From Aphelocoma coerulescens (taxonomy: Eukaryota; Chordata; Aves; Passeriformes; Corvidae): a stretch of DNA of 64,000 bases. The first letter of the stretch is position 1; every line of letters starts with the position of its first letter. Location of the stretch: NCBI RefSeq assembly GCF_041296385.1, contig NC_091014.1, positions 54,888,078 to 54,952,077 of the forward strand. The letters run 5' to 3'. Of the stretch, positions 1 to 12,300 are shown one piece after another. The notes beneath the pieces are model-generated. The model was not told the DNA's origin, did not search any database, and saw only the letters and a program-made list of their open reading frames with translations. Made by a program: the position numbers and the translations under genes.

Positions 1-1572
1 TCCAAGCAGATGGTTGACCTGGAGACCTCCAAAATTACCTCTTATGCTAAATGATGCTGTGATTTTGGTAATGCTAAATATTTGATAGTAGTCATTCCTT
101 AATTCAGATACTGACTGCAACCACTTGCATGTGGGGTGCTATAAGAACACCTGTGACCAGCCACACAACTGAACTCAATTCATTCAAAATATCCCTGGAA
201 GGGAGGCTTTCTGGCCTCTACTGAACTTCAATTCCCTCATAGTTTGTGAGTGGCTTGTGGGTCTGGCTGCTAATGACCATGCATTTTCAGCACCTCTGTA
301 GCAGGCACATAGTCAAATGGACCAAGGAAATTATCAAACTGGAAACATCTGTCTTTCTTTTGATTCAGGGTTGTTTCCAGCTGAATCAGCTGGCTGTCAT
401 CTGAGACTGGCAGTGGGAGTGTGAAGATCAGAGGAGGGAGGGGAACAACACTTGGGTTGGCTTCACACAGTCATCAAACCCCAACCTTGACCCCTGAGAC
501 GTTGAGGAGAACATAATGTTCCACCTTGGTAGGTTAATCTAACCTGTGTTGCTTATCCCAGGGCAAAGTGTGCACAGCTTCTCTTCCTTGAGAAAGAGAA
601 AGCAGGTAAGGCGTGGCTGTGTGGTAGGCTTAGGAGAGGGCATCTCCTGAAATCACTCCCACCTGTAGACTACTCTCACAGCTCCTGCCCCTCTCTTAAA
701 ATACGTGGCGTGAGATCTAGAACAACTCAGGAGGTGGTAGGGAAGGTCACTGCATCTGGCAGCTCATGCACTTCTGCAAACTTGGTGTCTGAGAACTGGC
801 AAGTCCACGTAGGAGCATCTAGCACAGGCATTTCTGCAAGTCAAACACAGCCACAACTACGAGAAGTGTATCATAGAGGAAGCTCTTAGTGCCTGTTTCC
901 TCTCATAACACAGAGATAATTGCCTCCTGCAGTGCTAAATATGACTGGTTTTGGTAAAGACTGCTGAGGCCTGGCTTTGTCGATGTGTGCTTTGCCTTCT
1001 GGAAAATCAGCCTTCCACAGCTCCCAAGTGGCTCCCTTGCCTCCTGCTCCTTCCCAAATCATGCCAGTATTCACAGGGGGAGGTGGGTGCTCTACCATTT
1101 TTTTATGTTCTTTTCTTTTTCCCCTCCTGTTGGGAGAAATTGAGTCACACCAGAGTGATGGCTATGGGCTGGTAGAAGGCTAAAAAAATTAAGTTACAGA
1201 CTGAATCCCCACTCACCATGCCCTCCTCCCCATCCCAGGCAACGTATGCATGTGGCTTAACTTTTCATGTCCTTGGTTTAATGAACTCGTGTCAGGAATT
1301 TCATGTGCATAGCAACCTTATCTGATGACAGTGACATTTTTTGAATGTTTATGTTCAGTTTTATTTGCAAACTGTTTCCAGCATAGTTCAGCTGGGTGGA
1401 CTGGACAGAGCTGAAATGTGTAAGAACCCAACACACATACTGGAAACTCAGCCAGTTGCTGGGGGGGCTATGAAGCACATCCACAGGCAAAAGGATCTGC
1501 AACTGAGTTTGTGCACCAAATTTTCCAGCTGCAGCCTTTCACACACTCGTTAGTGTCCGACAAGCAACGGGG

Positions 1573-1603
<31 letters not shown>

Positions 1604-1965
1604 TTTTTTCTTGCTTTCTTTTTTCTTCCAGTTCTCAGTACTGTCACAACCAGATGGGAATACGTTTCCCACGTCAGCTGTGGGGGGAGTCTCCAACCCA
1701 GAGCTCCCTGATACCCACAACACTACAAAAGCAGACGTCTCTGCTTCACCACAGCTCCAGCTAGTAGGAGGTATGGGGAGAAGGGGAGGGGAGCCGAGGC
1801 GTTTTGTAGTTTGAAATTTGAACAGCTGGATTCAGCAAGGGTTCCCAGGGTTTTTCCCGGGAAGGAGGTCAGCGGCTCGGGCAGGCAGACAGCCTGGGAG
1901 CAAACATCAGGAGTGCCCCTGGAGGCTCCACCTCCGCAGCTCTGCTCCGACTGGAGCGCTCTTGC
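1..1965. other. Upstream intergenic DNA, no gene seen
   Basis: Open frames here are short and match no protein I recognise, and no convincing exon set is visible. In mammals TXN2 lies upstream of MYH9 on the same strand, but no thioredoxin-like segment is seen here. The only clear structure is a (GT)14 microsatellite. Confidence 0.6.
1573..1600. repeat. (GT)14 microsatellite
   Basis: An uninterrupted GT dinucleotide run of about 28 bases follows GGGG and is followed by T-rich sequence. It is likely length-polymorphic. Confidence 0.95.
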
Positions 1966-1975
1966 CCTTATAAGG
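1966..1975. promoter_or_regulatory. Perfect CArG box (SRF-type site)
   Basis: CCTTATAAGG fits the SRF consensus CC(A/T)6GG exactly and is palindromic. It lies 31 bp upstream of a TATA-like element. MYH9 and other actomyosin genes are known SRF/MRTF targets, so a link is plausible, but no binding can be shown from sequence. Confidence 0.5.
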
Positions 1976-1996
1976 CTGCGGTTGTCACAAGCAGAG

Positions 1997-2350
1997 CCAT
2001 AAATAGTTGTGTGATTGTTACCTGCTTCGCTCTTCCCAAGTCAGGCTCTTCCTGCCTGCAGCTTCCAGAGCTCCCCTCCCCACTCCAGCTCCAGAAAGGC
2101 GGTGTTTCCCATGTCTCTGCACGTGGATATGAGGTCCAATTTCTCCAGGTGCTCTGCCCCTGCACGCGACTCCTTGCATTGGCCTTTGCAGAAAGCCTCC
2201 TGCCTGGGATTGTTCAATTGCTTTACAAAGTGCTGCAGAAGGGCTGTGGCCCACCCATCTGTGTGTCTTTCTTCAGTGGTTCCCGGGCCAAAAGTTTCCT
2301 TAGTTTGAAGGGTGTCACTTTCGTTCTTCAATTTTGGGTGTATGAACAAG
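1997..2350 (+). promoter_or_regulatory. Candidate TATA-type upstream promoter with possible first exon
   Basis: CCATAAATAG at 1997-2006 is both TATA-like and a one-mismatch CArG. A start about 25-30 bp downstream would give a leader from around 2030 to 2350, where ACAAG|GTAAGG forms a strong splice donor. The surrounding 400 bp is more GC-rich than its flanks. It could be an alternative MYH9 first exon, a separate non-coding RNA, or chance. No conserved protein is encoded. Confidence 0.3.
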
Positions 2351-2359
2351 GTAAGGTGT

Positions 2360-4080
2360 TGGAGGAGAATGAAAAAGAGTGGATCAGGGTATAATAAGAC
2401 ACTTAATAAAAACAGCAGGCAGCCCCATGTTTCTATTTGCTTCTTTTCCAGCATGTGAGATCCATACCTAAATGCAGAGGAGACCTTGATGTCTCCTGGA
2501 AGGAGATCATCACGGGTAAGACACTGTGGGCTGAGCAGCAGCAAAGTCATAGACCAGCAATCAGGAGACCTGGTGTATCTGTCAGACAATTATTTACCTG
2601 TTTCCTGATGTAGATGAGTTTTACTCCTTCCCCCCTTCTCAATTTTTTCTCTAAGTAATGAAGCAATTCATTGTCAGTGCATATTTTAAACACTGACTCT
2701 CTTGGTTCCTGTCTTAGACCCAGAACACACTTCCCAAAAGTTTCCTGTGGGCCCCAGCTAGAGCAGTTTAAACATTTTCCATAGTACGTGCAGTAGCTTT
2801 GTGCTGCCATGGGGTCCTCAGTTCCCTGGCTGCCTGGTCAGTCAGGGTAGTACCTGTACATACTTCCTGCCTGGGACCTGCTGCAGCTATTGAGGCCACT
2901 CTCAGCCTTTTCTTCACTTCTGATCACTCTCTCACACTGAGTTTTCCCGGTCTGTTTGAGCTGGAAAGCTCTTTGCGGAAAGGAGCAGGAGCTGATCTTG
3001 GCTTCAGAACCAGTCTGTGCTACTGCAACACTGTGAGAAAGGAAGAGTGGTTTGATGTGCAGCAATAAAGGCTGGAATGCCTATCTTCTCTAGGCTATCT
3101 GCAGTCTCTTCCAGAGAGGAGAGGCAAGTTCCCAATAAGAACTGCTGTGCTTGGGAAGCTGCCACTAAGAATTACGAGTTTTCCCCTAGACAGTCTTTTC
3201 CAGGTCTGCTGGCAGGATGGGATACACAGCCCCCATTGGGAATGTAGCTTGAGCTACTATTTCCCCAGTCCTACATAAATGTTATTCCCCTGCTTTCTGG
3301 GCAGCCCCTTGGACACAAAGGCAACTTTGAATATCTGGTGCCTTCTGTGTTGTAAAGGTGTTGGGCAAACAGCACTATCAGAGGCAACAAGAAAAGTGTG
3401 ACGCTGACTGGAGACTGAATCATAATGTGCTTCTCCCAATACCATGGGTTCATGTGCCCTGCTCAACCTTACTCCAGAAATTTAACAGAAAACAAGATTA
3501 GAGAGCAGCAGTGTGAAAAGTTTCATGCTAACACAGGGTGGAAAATGTTTGGTGTTAAGAAGGCAGTCATCCTTCTAGTACAGTTTTCCATCATTGGGAT
3601 TGCCTCCCTTTGAGGCAGAAGGGCAGCCCCGAGCCCCCGGGTTTTCTCCTTCCCTTGGCAGGAGGCAGAGGGAGGAGGAGGAGGGTCCCAGTGCCTGGGT
3701 GGCTGGCACTGCCCTTGGGACAGCTCGGTGCCAAGAGGTGAGGTCACCGCTATCAGGGAGGAGGGCAGGGGCCGCTCCCGTCCCAGCTGTTGAGTGTCCC
3801 GAGTCTGAGCACACGCTGAGCAGCCAGTCAGGACACCGCCAGGCAAGGAGATGTCTGGAGCGATTACAGCCATTCTCACTTTCCTCTCCTTCCCCCTCCT
3901 CCTGCAGGGGTGAGGGTAGCAATCATTTTAGCGCACACAAACCCCGATCACATTCCTTCATATCCCCAGGCATTTACACCCAGAGTCACTTCCAGGGGAC
4001 CACAATCTAGATTCTCAGTTTTAGAGGGGACTTTACGGTGAACTTAAAAGACCTTGGTCTCCTGTATCCTGAAGAAGCAC

Positions 4081-4112
<32 letters not shown>

Positions 4113-7100
4113 CTTTAAGTGCTTCTAATTATAGTGGTATAGTGGTATTTTTCCTCCTGCTTTACTTATTTTCCTGCTTGGGTTTGGTATGGGTTTTTTT
4201 TTTTTCTTTTCTTTGCTAATTAGAAGACTAATTTTAGAAATTAGTCTTGTCCACTCTGGAAACCTAATGGAAAATTAGTAAAAATGCAATAGCAGGAAAA
4301 TGAAAGTAAGCCTGGGGAAAGGTAATTGTTTATAACTGAGGGGTTTTGTTAACTGCTGTGCCTAATTAACACACTACAAAGGGGAGCCTTTGTTGAAACT
4401 TCCACACCCTGCTTTCTCAATTAAGGTACAAGAGAGATCATCATAAAAAGAGCTTGGAGACAGCTGGTATGTCCCCTAGCAAAGCTAAGCCTGATTTAGC
4501 ATTCCTTAAACTAAAAAAGAAAAAAATTTTCAAATCCCCAAAAACCAGGACCCGACGATACCAAACATACACATACCCTTTCCTTTTTCACATGTGATTC
4601 TTTTTCTCCATGTAATGAAAAGCTTTTTTTCATTAATTCCTAGTAGAAATAAAAACCCCTTAAATTATGATCCTCATTGCTGATGTGTTTTTAGCCCACA
4701 GGAAAAAAAGGGCTAGGGTGATTATTTTCAGGGTTATGACGGCTGGTAGAAGAAACTTTACAGGAAAGCTGAATCATTGGGTGAGCATCTTGTTTTCATC
4801 TTTTTTTATTTTGCTATCCCACATCTAAGGGGCGGCTTATGAAAATTCAAAAGGCTTTTATACATGTACATTCCTCAATAAAGAGTCAAAGAATTACAGG
4901 CCTCTGCAGTGTCTCGCAATTAGCCACAAACTTACGTACAGGTGTGTGTTTCAAGTTCGGTGTTAGATGCAGCTGTAATCAGGAGAGTGGTGGAGCAGTA
5001 AGTGGCTTAAGGATGCTTTAACTCTATGTACAAACAGAAAAGACAAGGAGGGAGAGGACAGGATTTATCACAGGTTGAACGACTTGCCCCACTAGGTAGA
5101 AGAGAGAACTGCTACCATATTTTGTGCTTTAGATCTGTGTCATGCTTGGGCTTATAACTCAAAGTTCAAATAATATTCTCTTCCACAGAAAACCTTTTCA
5201 CCTCCTGGATTTTTTTCCTTCCCTGGGACCAGTGCAAGAAGGCAGCAGTCCTTGCAGGACTCCTTACATCTTGGCCTAACACAAGTTGCTACCTCACGTG
5301 AGGGAACTCCAGAAGTCCCTGAGCACCTCTGTCCTGTGGGTTTGATTCCTCTAACACTTTCCTGTCTCTTGGTAGCTGAGAAATATTGCAGAGCAGGTGC
5401 TAGCCTGGGCAGCTCAGAAGCCTGCTATTCCTCAGTGAGTTATTGATTTTTGACCGGAATTGGTGTGTTATAAAAACACTCCAGCTGCCCAGTGAGTTGC
5501 TTTCTTTGTTCCAGAGTAATCTCAGGAAATGACGGTCTGATAAATGGGACAGAAGGGTGACTGTGTTAAATGGAGCTCATCTTCACCTCATCTGAAAGGA
5601 GGCTTCCCACAGTGATGGCACCTCATGTATCTGTGTTGGCAGTTTCTCACATCCTACAAAGCTAATGCCTCAGGAAGTCCTGGTGAATTTTCTGCTTTCT
5701 GTGCTAGCACTGTCAGTTCACTCTTCTGGTCCATCCCCCCGACCCAAACACGGGGTTGAGAATAAGGGTAACGCACCCATCTTTGTGCCCAGCTTCCTGC
5801 ACTGGTCCACACATTCCCAAAGGCAGAGCAGACCGGCAGAGCTGTACAGAACAGTCCATGCTGACAATAGGAAGCTGGAGAAGCTGGGAGAATTGAGGAG
5901 AATCCTAAGGGAGCAGGAAAAAAGTCACAAATGTGGGAGGGAATCTTGGCAGAAATGAAAGGGGGGTTGTTGAGCAAAGCATGCACTGGCTCCAGATGCA
6001 CAGAGCTTGCAATATGTTATGCTGAGAATCTGTGGGTGTGTTTATAAGACCTGCCACTGACTTGCAAGCACAAAGGATGTAACCTCCTCTTATCAGAAAA
6101 ATGTGGGCTTCAGCCTTGCAGAAGAGGGAGAACGAATGCTTGAGTAACTTCACATTGGGTCTTCTTTCTGGTTGTAGCCTGACAGAATGATCCCAAAGTT
6201 TGGTTTTGACTGGACCGACTTTGGTTTCTGGCAGACAAAAGTGGTGTCTTTAATGGGGGCAGGCTACAAACAAGTTAGTTCCCCTGCAGTTCCCACAACA
6301 AAGTTACAGTGGGAATCTGGATGACTTTCTACAGCTCTGGAAAAATCCCTAGCTCTTAACATCTCTTGGGCATACTAGAGAATTTCAAGCTAGTTTCACT
6401 TCGTGCTCAGCCAGCTTCCTGAAATGAGAACCACAGGGGCACTTCATTTGAGCAAATATTTGGCCTTGATTACTGTAGCTGAGCCCAAAATCAAACAGTG
6501 GACTGAGCAGCACCATTAATGGAGCAGAATTTCACACAGTAACCTCAGGAAAGGCAGCAAGCTGAAAGTAGGGGTGCTTTCAAGGTTTTTTGTAAGGAGA
6601 ATGTTAAAAAAAAGGGAGACTAAATTCATCCTGGTAGAGGAAGAGGGAAATGAATATTCAGCTAGATGCCTTTTGTTTAGAGGTCCATTAAAGGTGACTG
6701 ATGCTGAAAAGCAATTAAAACAATGTATAAATTTTGTGAAGTAGTTAAATGCTATCACTCTTATGTGTTCTCTGAACTAAGCCCTTTTTTTTTGTAATAG
6801 CACAGTCACTCTGCTACTGAATTCTTGGTTCTGTGAAAACATGGCCCAGCATGAGACTTATGGAAGGAAAATAGAAGCAAAGGTGGCAGAAAGCTCTCCA
6901 CAGCCCTACCTTATCAGAGTGAATTAAACAGTGTTTAGACTGATTTGTCAGTCTCTTTAAACTGTATTTTCCTTATCAGTACCTCACCCAAGCCTGGCTT
7001 GTCATAAGCGTGACAGGTGCAGGGTGACAGAGGGGCTGGGGAAGGATGCTATTCTCCTTTCTACTTATCCTCTGCTAAGAAGAATGCCCCCAAGCCCTTC

Positions 7101-9960
7101 TGAACTCAGGAATCTGAAGCATTTCTTACCCCCTCTGAGAAAGGGAGAAGGAAAAGGAGGTATTTGAGATGTTAATAAAAGCGCCTTAGCAATTGTTGAA
7201 CCAGGGAGCTGTGAGACCAGGGCAGACAAGCCTAAAACTTCATATGTACTTGCTGAATTATCACTGAAAGAGCTAAGGTGTAACAGATGGTAGGAAAATG
7301 ATCATTTCCTTCAGAAAAAAACAAAACAGCTTCTGTGGTTTTTTTTTAATGCAGGTAACAGGATTTTTTCTGCTGGCATTTTGGACAAGTCTGGGTAGGC
7401 CCAAGGCAGGAAACTCAGATTCCAAATCTAAGTTTTGGGACAAAGATTCTTTTGCTGGATAGCTTGTATTCGTGTTGTCCCTTTTGTATAATGGTGTTGG
7501 ATGCCAGTTTTTTCTGAATGTAAAGCTGAATAGAACACAGTGAGCATCAAGAGAACAGGGCTAGAGGAAATACAGTTTGGAAGGGAATATAATGAACTAA
7601 AAAACTTCTGTTGCTTAACACTGTGGTTCCATTTAAATGGCAGAGGTACCTCTTAGAGGTAAAGAGCTCTGGGCCATTATTCTCAGTATGTCAGATCAGG
7701 AATATGGTGTCTGTAACCAGGCCAAAGGGAGTTGTAATCTCATCTCAGGGACTGGAGGAACTCACAAGCTCCAAGACTTTTCCTCAGAGAGAAGTTTTCA
7801 TCTAGGTGTGTTTCTGAGGATACTTCCATGACTTCAGCTGGAGCACAGCTGTTTGATATCCTGCTTCCCCAGTAGGGTTCTTTCTACAGGATGGTGTCAC
7901 TTGCATTTTATTGAAAGAAGGGGCTCTGGCATGTGATAAATATACTTACTGCAGTACAGTGGTAGAGAAGTGTGCCTCTGAATGGTATCCCAAATGACCA
8001 GAGATGCTGTATGTAAATGGTTTATTATTCAGCAGCAGACCTTGTCATTAATGTATTGAGAAAGTAAAAACACGTTCCTCTTTCACTAAAGTTGAAGAAA
8101 GAACTACAATGAGAGAGCAGGAGTTCAGCAGATTATTCACGTGGAACTGTGTGGGTGGAGGGTTGGGGAGAGGTGAAAAATAGAGTAACTGTTTTAAATG
8201 CTAGAGTATGCCAGGTACAGCTCCTCCCCTCCTCCCCAGTCTTGGGGTGCACATATATTTCCTTCTTAAAATTTCTCCATCAGCAAAGTCAATTTAAAAG
8301 ACTCCCGTCACAGTGGCTCAGTTTAATCCCCTCCGCTGTGCTGATGCGTCTCTCTGAGGGCCTATAAACTAGATCAGTGAACTGATCTTTTTTTCTTGAC
8401 CTTCTTTTTTTAGCTGTTCTTCAGTGATCCAGCGTACAATATGACTTTTTAAACATCTTCATCATCACTGCTGGAGCAGTGGTAAGCTGTGTCACAGCAC
8501 TAAAACCAAATGCCAACAATAGCCAACACCTTAAATCAGTTTTCCTGATGAAGAGGGAGTGATGGAATTGCACCCTGACATATGAAAGCGAGCCAATTAA
8601 GCCGTACCTTTTCCACAGCCATGCCAGACGCTGGGTAGTGTAAGAAAAGGAGTACTCTCCTCCTAACATCCGCTCCTGGCTGCTTCTGAGACAGGTTACC
8701 CGGGACACATTTCACTTACCGGTTCTCTGACACACACACCCCTCCCACCCCTCAGGGGAAACATCACTTGCTTTCACTCCTTCCACATCTCTTAAGATGG
8801 CTTTCCACCTTTCACACTCTCACAGTTTGGATGTGGCATTTGTTACAGGAGCAGAACAATAAAGAGTCAGTATAAAGGGAAAAGGAAGTTATGTGCTAAT
8901 ACATGGTGCTTAAGTTGCAGACAAATTTCAGGTTGCTTAGAGGCACGAAGTCCGCAGACGTGGCTTTCCTTTACAGACCCGCCTCCAAAGAGCCACTTCC
9001 TTTTGCCACAACACCTGAAAACGCTTCAAGTTCTCATCTGCATTTATAGCTGCTGCTTTGTATGGGCGTATATATTGAAGCCACTTCAGAGCTGCTTCTC
9101 TAAAGAAATTCTAATTATGAATCTGCACTGGAACAGCTAAGGTTTCAAGGTTTTGTAAAAGCTCGGGCGTCTTAGCAACACCAGATTGTGACATTCTCCA
9201 GATCTGTACATGTATGGTTTCTGTCTAACCACAGTGGCTTTAGAGTTTTGCAATGTGACTCCTCCAACGGAGTAAACACCTTTTTGTCTCTGTCCCTTTT
9301 GTTGTTTTACTCTCTCCAGCTTGTCAGTAAGAAGCTAGTTTTGGCAGAGATTTTTTTTCTGCCCCCCAAAGCATTGAAAATTATTCACCAAAATTATTTT
9401 AGCCACTTTTATCTGTCAGATACAGAAATCAAATGTCCCTGCATTAATTGCTGATCAAAGAAGTGCCGGCTTCTCCAGGGCTTGCTGTTCACCAACAAAT
9501 TTAAGCAAAGTTTGTTTGCAACAAGCTTAAGACCAAACTAGTCTTGGATTAGACCAGTGTAGGGGAAAACACTGTAGTTCAGCAAAATGGCCCTTTGTCT
9601 GGTGTGTAAAGGCTGGCCAATTGAAGAAGTATCCCTGGATGCTCACTGCTTCATAGGTTTGTTTCCCTCTAGAAATACCACAGTGCCATTAATTTATTCC
9701 CATCAAACTGGTAAATCTGTCTGCTGTTGAGATGTTTTCCAGAATTCAGTGACCATTACAGGTTCGTTCTTCCAAATGATGCTGGCTTGCAAACACTGAT
9801 GGAAAATGTGAGTGAAGTTGATCAGAAAGATCCACATAAACATCCTGTGAATTTGTAGAAAGTAACAGATGTATAAAATCAGTCTGATAGCTCTTTTAGT
9901 CATACTTGTTTTTCTCTGAGGTGTGTCCCCTTTCCTGGGTAACTTCCTGCCAAAAAAAAC
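2360..9960. other. Intergenic DNA, no gene seen
   Basis: No open frame here resembles a known protein and none is supported by splice structure. A GC-richer stretch at about 3590-3920 holds overlapping chance frames on both strands. A 27-A run occurs at 4081. The frame at 5665-5958 looks charged only because the DNA is purine-rich. Confidence 0.55.
4081..4107. repeat. Poly-A run (27 A)
   Basis: An uninterrupted A run. It may be a retroposon tail, but no polyadenylation signal or recognisable element precedes it. Confidence 0.9.
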
Positions 9961-9967
9961 CTGTTTC

Positions 9968-10095
9968 ACTTATTTTCAAGGTAATCAAGCTACAGAAAAC
10001 AGACATTGAAAATCTGACTTGCCTCACGTAGGGCCCATCTACAAATCTGACCATGAGGGGAACACACAGAGTTTTCTGTAGAGGTGGAATACAGT
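9968..10095 (+). repeat. Dispersed direct repeat, copy A
   Basis: About 125 bp beginning ACTTATTTTCAAGGTAATCA reappear in the same orientation at 12178-12298 with about 85-90% identity by eye. Shared blocks include ACAGAAAACAGACATT, GACCATGAGGG and GAGTTTTCTGT. Flanks on both sides are unrelated. It could be an unnamed interspersed repeat or a local duplication. Confidence 0.8.
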
Positions 10096-10796
10096 TTTTG
10101 TGAAGGGGAAGGATGGTGTAAACCTGCACCAACCTTTGTTCTGAACTCAGTTTTGGTGCTTTACTGCTGAAGCCATCAAGAAAGTTTTGATATCAATTAA
10201 ACAGGAGTGGGACCAAGTTCTTAGATTTATATTAAAAAAATTAAAAAGCAAAAAAAAGGCAAAAACCCCCACCAAACCTTAAGAAGGCAGTCTGGTCTGA
10301 CCTTAGCCTTAAATCTGAGCATCAGGAAGAGCAGAGCACATATGCAAGTGTGAGAGTCAGAGAAAAATAAGAAAATTTAAATTACCAATATTATACACTC
10401 TTCAAAAATGACTTTGTGACAGCCTTTTTACATCTGCATTTCATGCTTCCAGTCATTATCTTTTATTTCGAACATAACTACTGTTGTCAGTTCATGTTGC
10501 CTTTTGTACTTGCTTTCCTAGCTAAGATCTGCTACTTTTCCTCCTTTAAAAGCTCTGTTTAGACTTGATACTGACCGCTTTCCTTTGCTTACCTTTCCTT
10601 TCTCAGCCACTTGGCTGATGATGCAGCTTCTCATGTTCTTGAGAAGCTTTTGATATATTTAGTTACCTCCACTATTTTCATTCTGCTTCATTTTTGTGGG
10701 AGAATTTAAAACCCTGTTGTTCAGCCAGTAAATATCTTTCCCATATGTTGGTCACTTTTTTTCATGGCTCAATATGAGCCACTGGATTGTTTGACC

Positions 10797-11000
10797 ACAG
10801 AATCATGAATGGTTTGAGTTGGAAGGGACATTAAAGATCATGCAGTTTCAACTCCCCTGCCATGGGCAGGGACACCTTCCACTAAACCAGGTTAACTCAG
10901 AACTCCATCCCCTCTGTCCTTGAACACTTCCAGGGATGGGGCATCCACAACTTCTCCAGGCAACCTCTGCCAGTGGCTCATCACCCCCACAGTAAATCCA
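10797..11000 (-). mobile_element. CR1 LINE 3' end, minus strand
   Basis: The sequence starts ACAGAATCATGAATGG and continues through TTGGAAGGGACATTAAAGAT, CCATGGGCAGGGACACCTTC and CACTTCCAGGGATGGGGCAT. These are the reverse complement of the CR1 3' end. It is truncated, lacks ORFs and has diverged moderately. CR1 is the main retrotransposon of birds. Confidence 0.93.
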
Positions 11001-11842
11001 AAGGTACCTGGTAATGTAGGTAACTGTCTGTCACAATTCCAGCTTCCTTTCATTTTCTACCTTGAACTACTAGCAAAGATCTACCCTGTATATTCCCTGC
11101 TCACTGCCAAATTAAATTCGTGTTTATATTTTGCATCTGTGTTTATATTTCTCACCTCTGCTTCTAACAGTGACACCTCTATGTCCCTGATACTCAGCTG
11201 TACAACCTTTCAGTGATTTCTCCCACTGTCTTCTGTGTCTTGAGATAAAAAGTTCTAGGATTGTTTCCAAACTGCTGCAGTGAACTTTCTAAGCCTTAAG
11301 TGTTTCACTCAGACAAGAAATGCTTACTTTAGGCACTTCTCCACTAACTTCCCTCTTTATTCAAGCCTCTTTAACTTAATTTGCCTCTTCTGCTTGTAGC
11401 TTTGATACTGCCACCAGTAAACTTTGCCCTGCATTTTCTGTCACTGGCACCTACATCTACAAATGTACCCTCCTTGTACAAAGTAGGAAGTCACAAAGGA
11501 AAGAAGCCTTGTATTTCTACATGCTCATAAAGTGTGCAGTAAACCTTATCTGCTTGTCTGGATCTGACATATGGATTTAGATATGCTGTACTCTTTTCAG
11601 TAGGACTTTGGTCTTGCATCCTGAGTATTGCTTCCTCCTTTAGCTCATCCTGAAGTTCCAGTGAATGTAAGGAGGCAGAATTACACCACCTTTGTCTTTT
11701 CACACCTCAGTGTTTCAGCATGCCTTTTTAAATATTATAAATTTAAATATATTTCGGGCCTCCATGAGCACATCCACTGCCTGTTCAAACATCATCAGAG
11801 GCTGCTTATGCCCAGGCTTCTGCCTGCCTCAGTTTTGTCCCT
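11001..11842. other. Intergenic DNA between CR1 copies, no gene seen
   Basis: Pyrimidine-rich sequence without a convincing open frame or recognisable repeat. Confidence 0.5.
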
Positions 11843-11961
11843 TAGAGTCCAGAGAAAGGAAACAAAGCTGGGTGAAGGGTCTGGAGAAGAAGTCTTATGA
11901 GAAGCTGAGGAACCTGTGGTTGTTGAGCCTGGAGAAAAGGAAGCTCAAGGGAGATGTGAAC
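11843..11961 (+). mobile_element. CR1 LINE fragment, 5' portion of an interrupted copy
   Basis: The segment AGTCCAGAGAAAGGAAACAA, AAGGGTCTGGAGAAGAAGTC, TTATGAGAAGCTGAGG and GAGCCTGGAGAAAAGGAAGC matches the CR1 3' coding and untranslated region in sense orientation. Homology stops near 11961 and resumes at about 12301, so this is the left part of one insertion. Confidence 0.88.
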
Positions 11962-12300
11962 TAGGAAGGTACAGCCTTCCTGAACTGCCTACCCCATACT
12001 CCCCCTTGAACCGACTGTTTTATCCCAAAGTTCAGAATTTCAGGCTGGTGCAGACCTTTGTCTATTTCACGAGCCAAGCCGTCTGGGCCCGGTAAGGAAC
12101 CTGATGCCCAAAGTCAGTAGAGGCATTAAGAGCCATTTCAAAGACGTTAACTTTCCTCTTTACATCTTTCCTCTCACACTTATTTTCAAGGTAATCAAGC
12201 TACAGAAAACAGACATTTAAGATCTGACTTGCCTAAAGTATGGCACACGTACAAATCCGACCATGAGGGAAACACACAAGAGTTTTCTGTGGAGTTGAAC
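11962..12300. repeat. About 340-bp insertion inside the CR1
   Basis: This block interrupts the CR1 consensus between GGGAGATGTGAA and TTTCAACGGCCTGAAAGG. Its right third is copy B of the dispersed repeat; the left two thirds have no match elsewhere in the window. Obvious target-site duplications are not visible. It is younger than the host CR1. Confidence 0.7.
12178..12298 (+). repeat. Dispersed direct repeat, copy B
   Basis: Second copy of the segment at 9968-10095, in direct orientation and about 2.2 kb downstream. It lies at the right end of the insertion that splits the CR1. Small substitutions and one-base indels separate the copies. Confidence 0.8.

Noticed and set aside
2041..2589. 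182-codon open frame on the minus strand
   Set aside because: No recognisable domain, poor composition, overlap with other chance frames in a GC-richer patch, and no splice or conservation support.
3594..4010. 138-codon open frame, plus strand
   Set aside because: GC-rich low-information frame that overlaps minus-strand frames; no homology recognised.
5665..5958. 97-codon frame with a charged C-terminal half
   Set aside because: The charged residues follow from purine-rich DNA; no family, exon borders or partner exons are seen.
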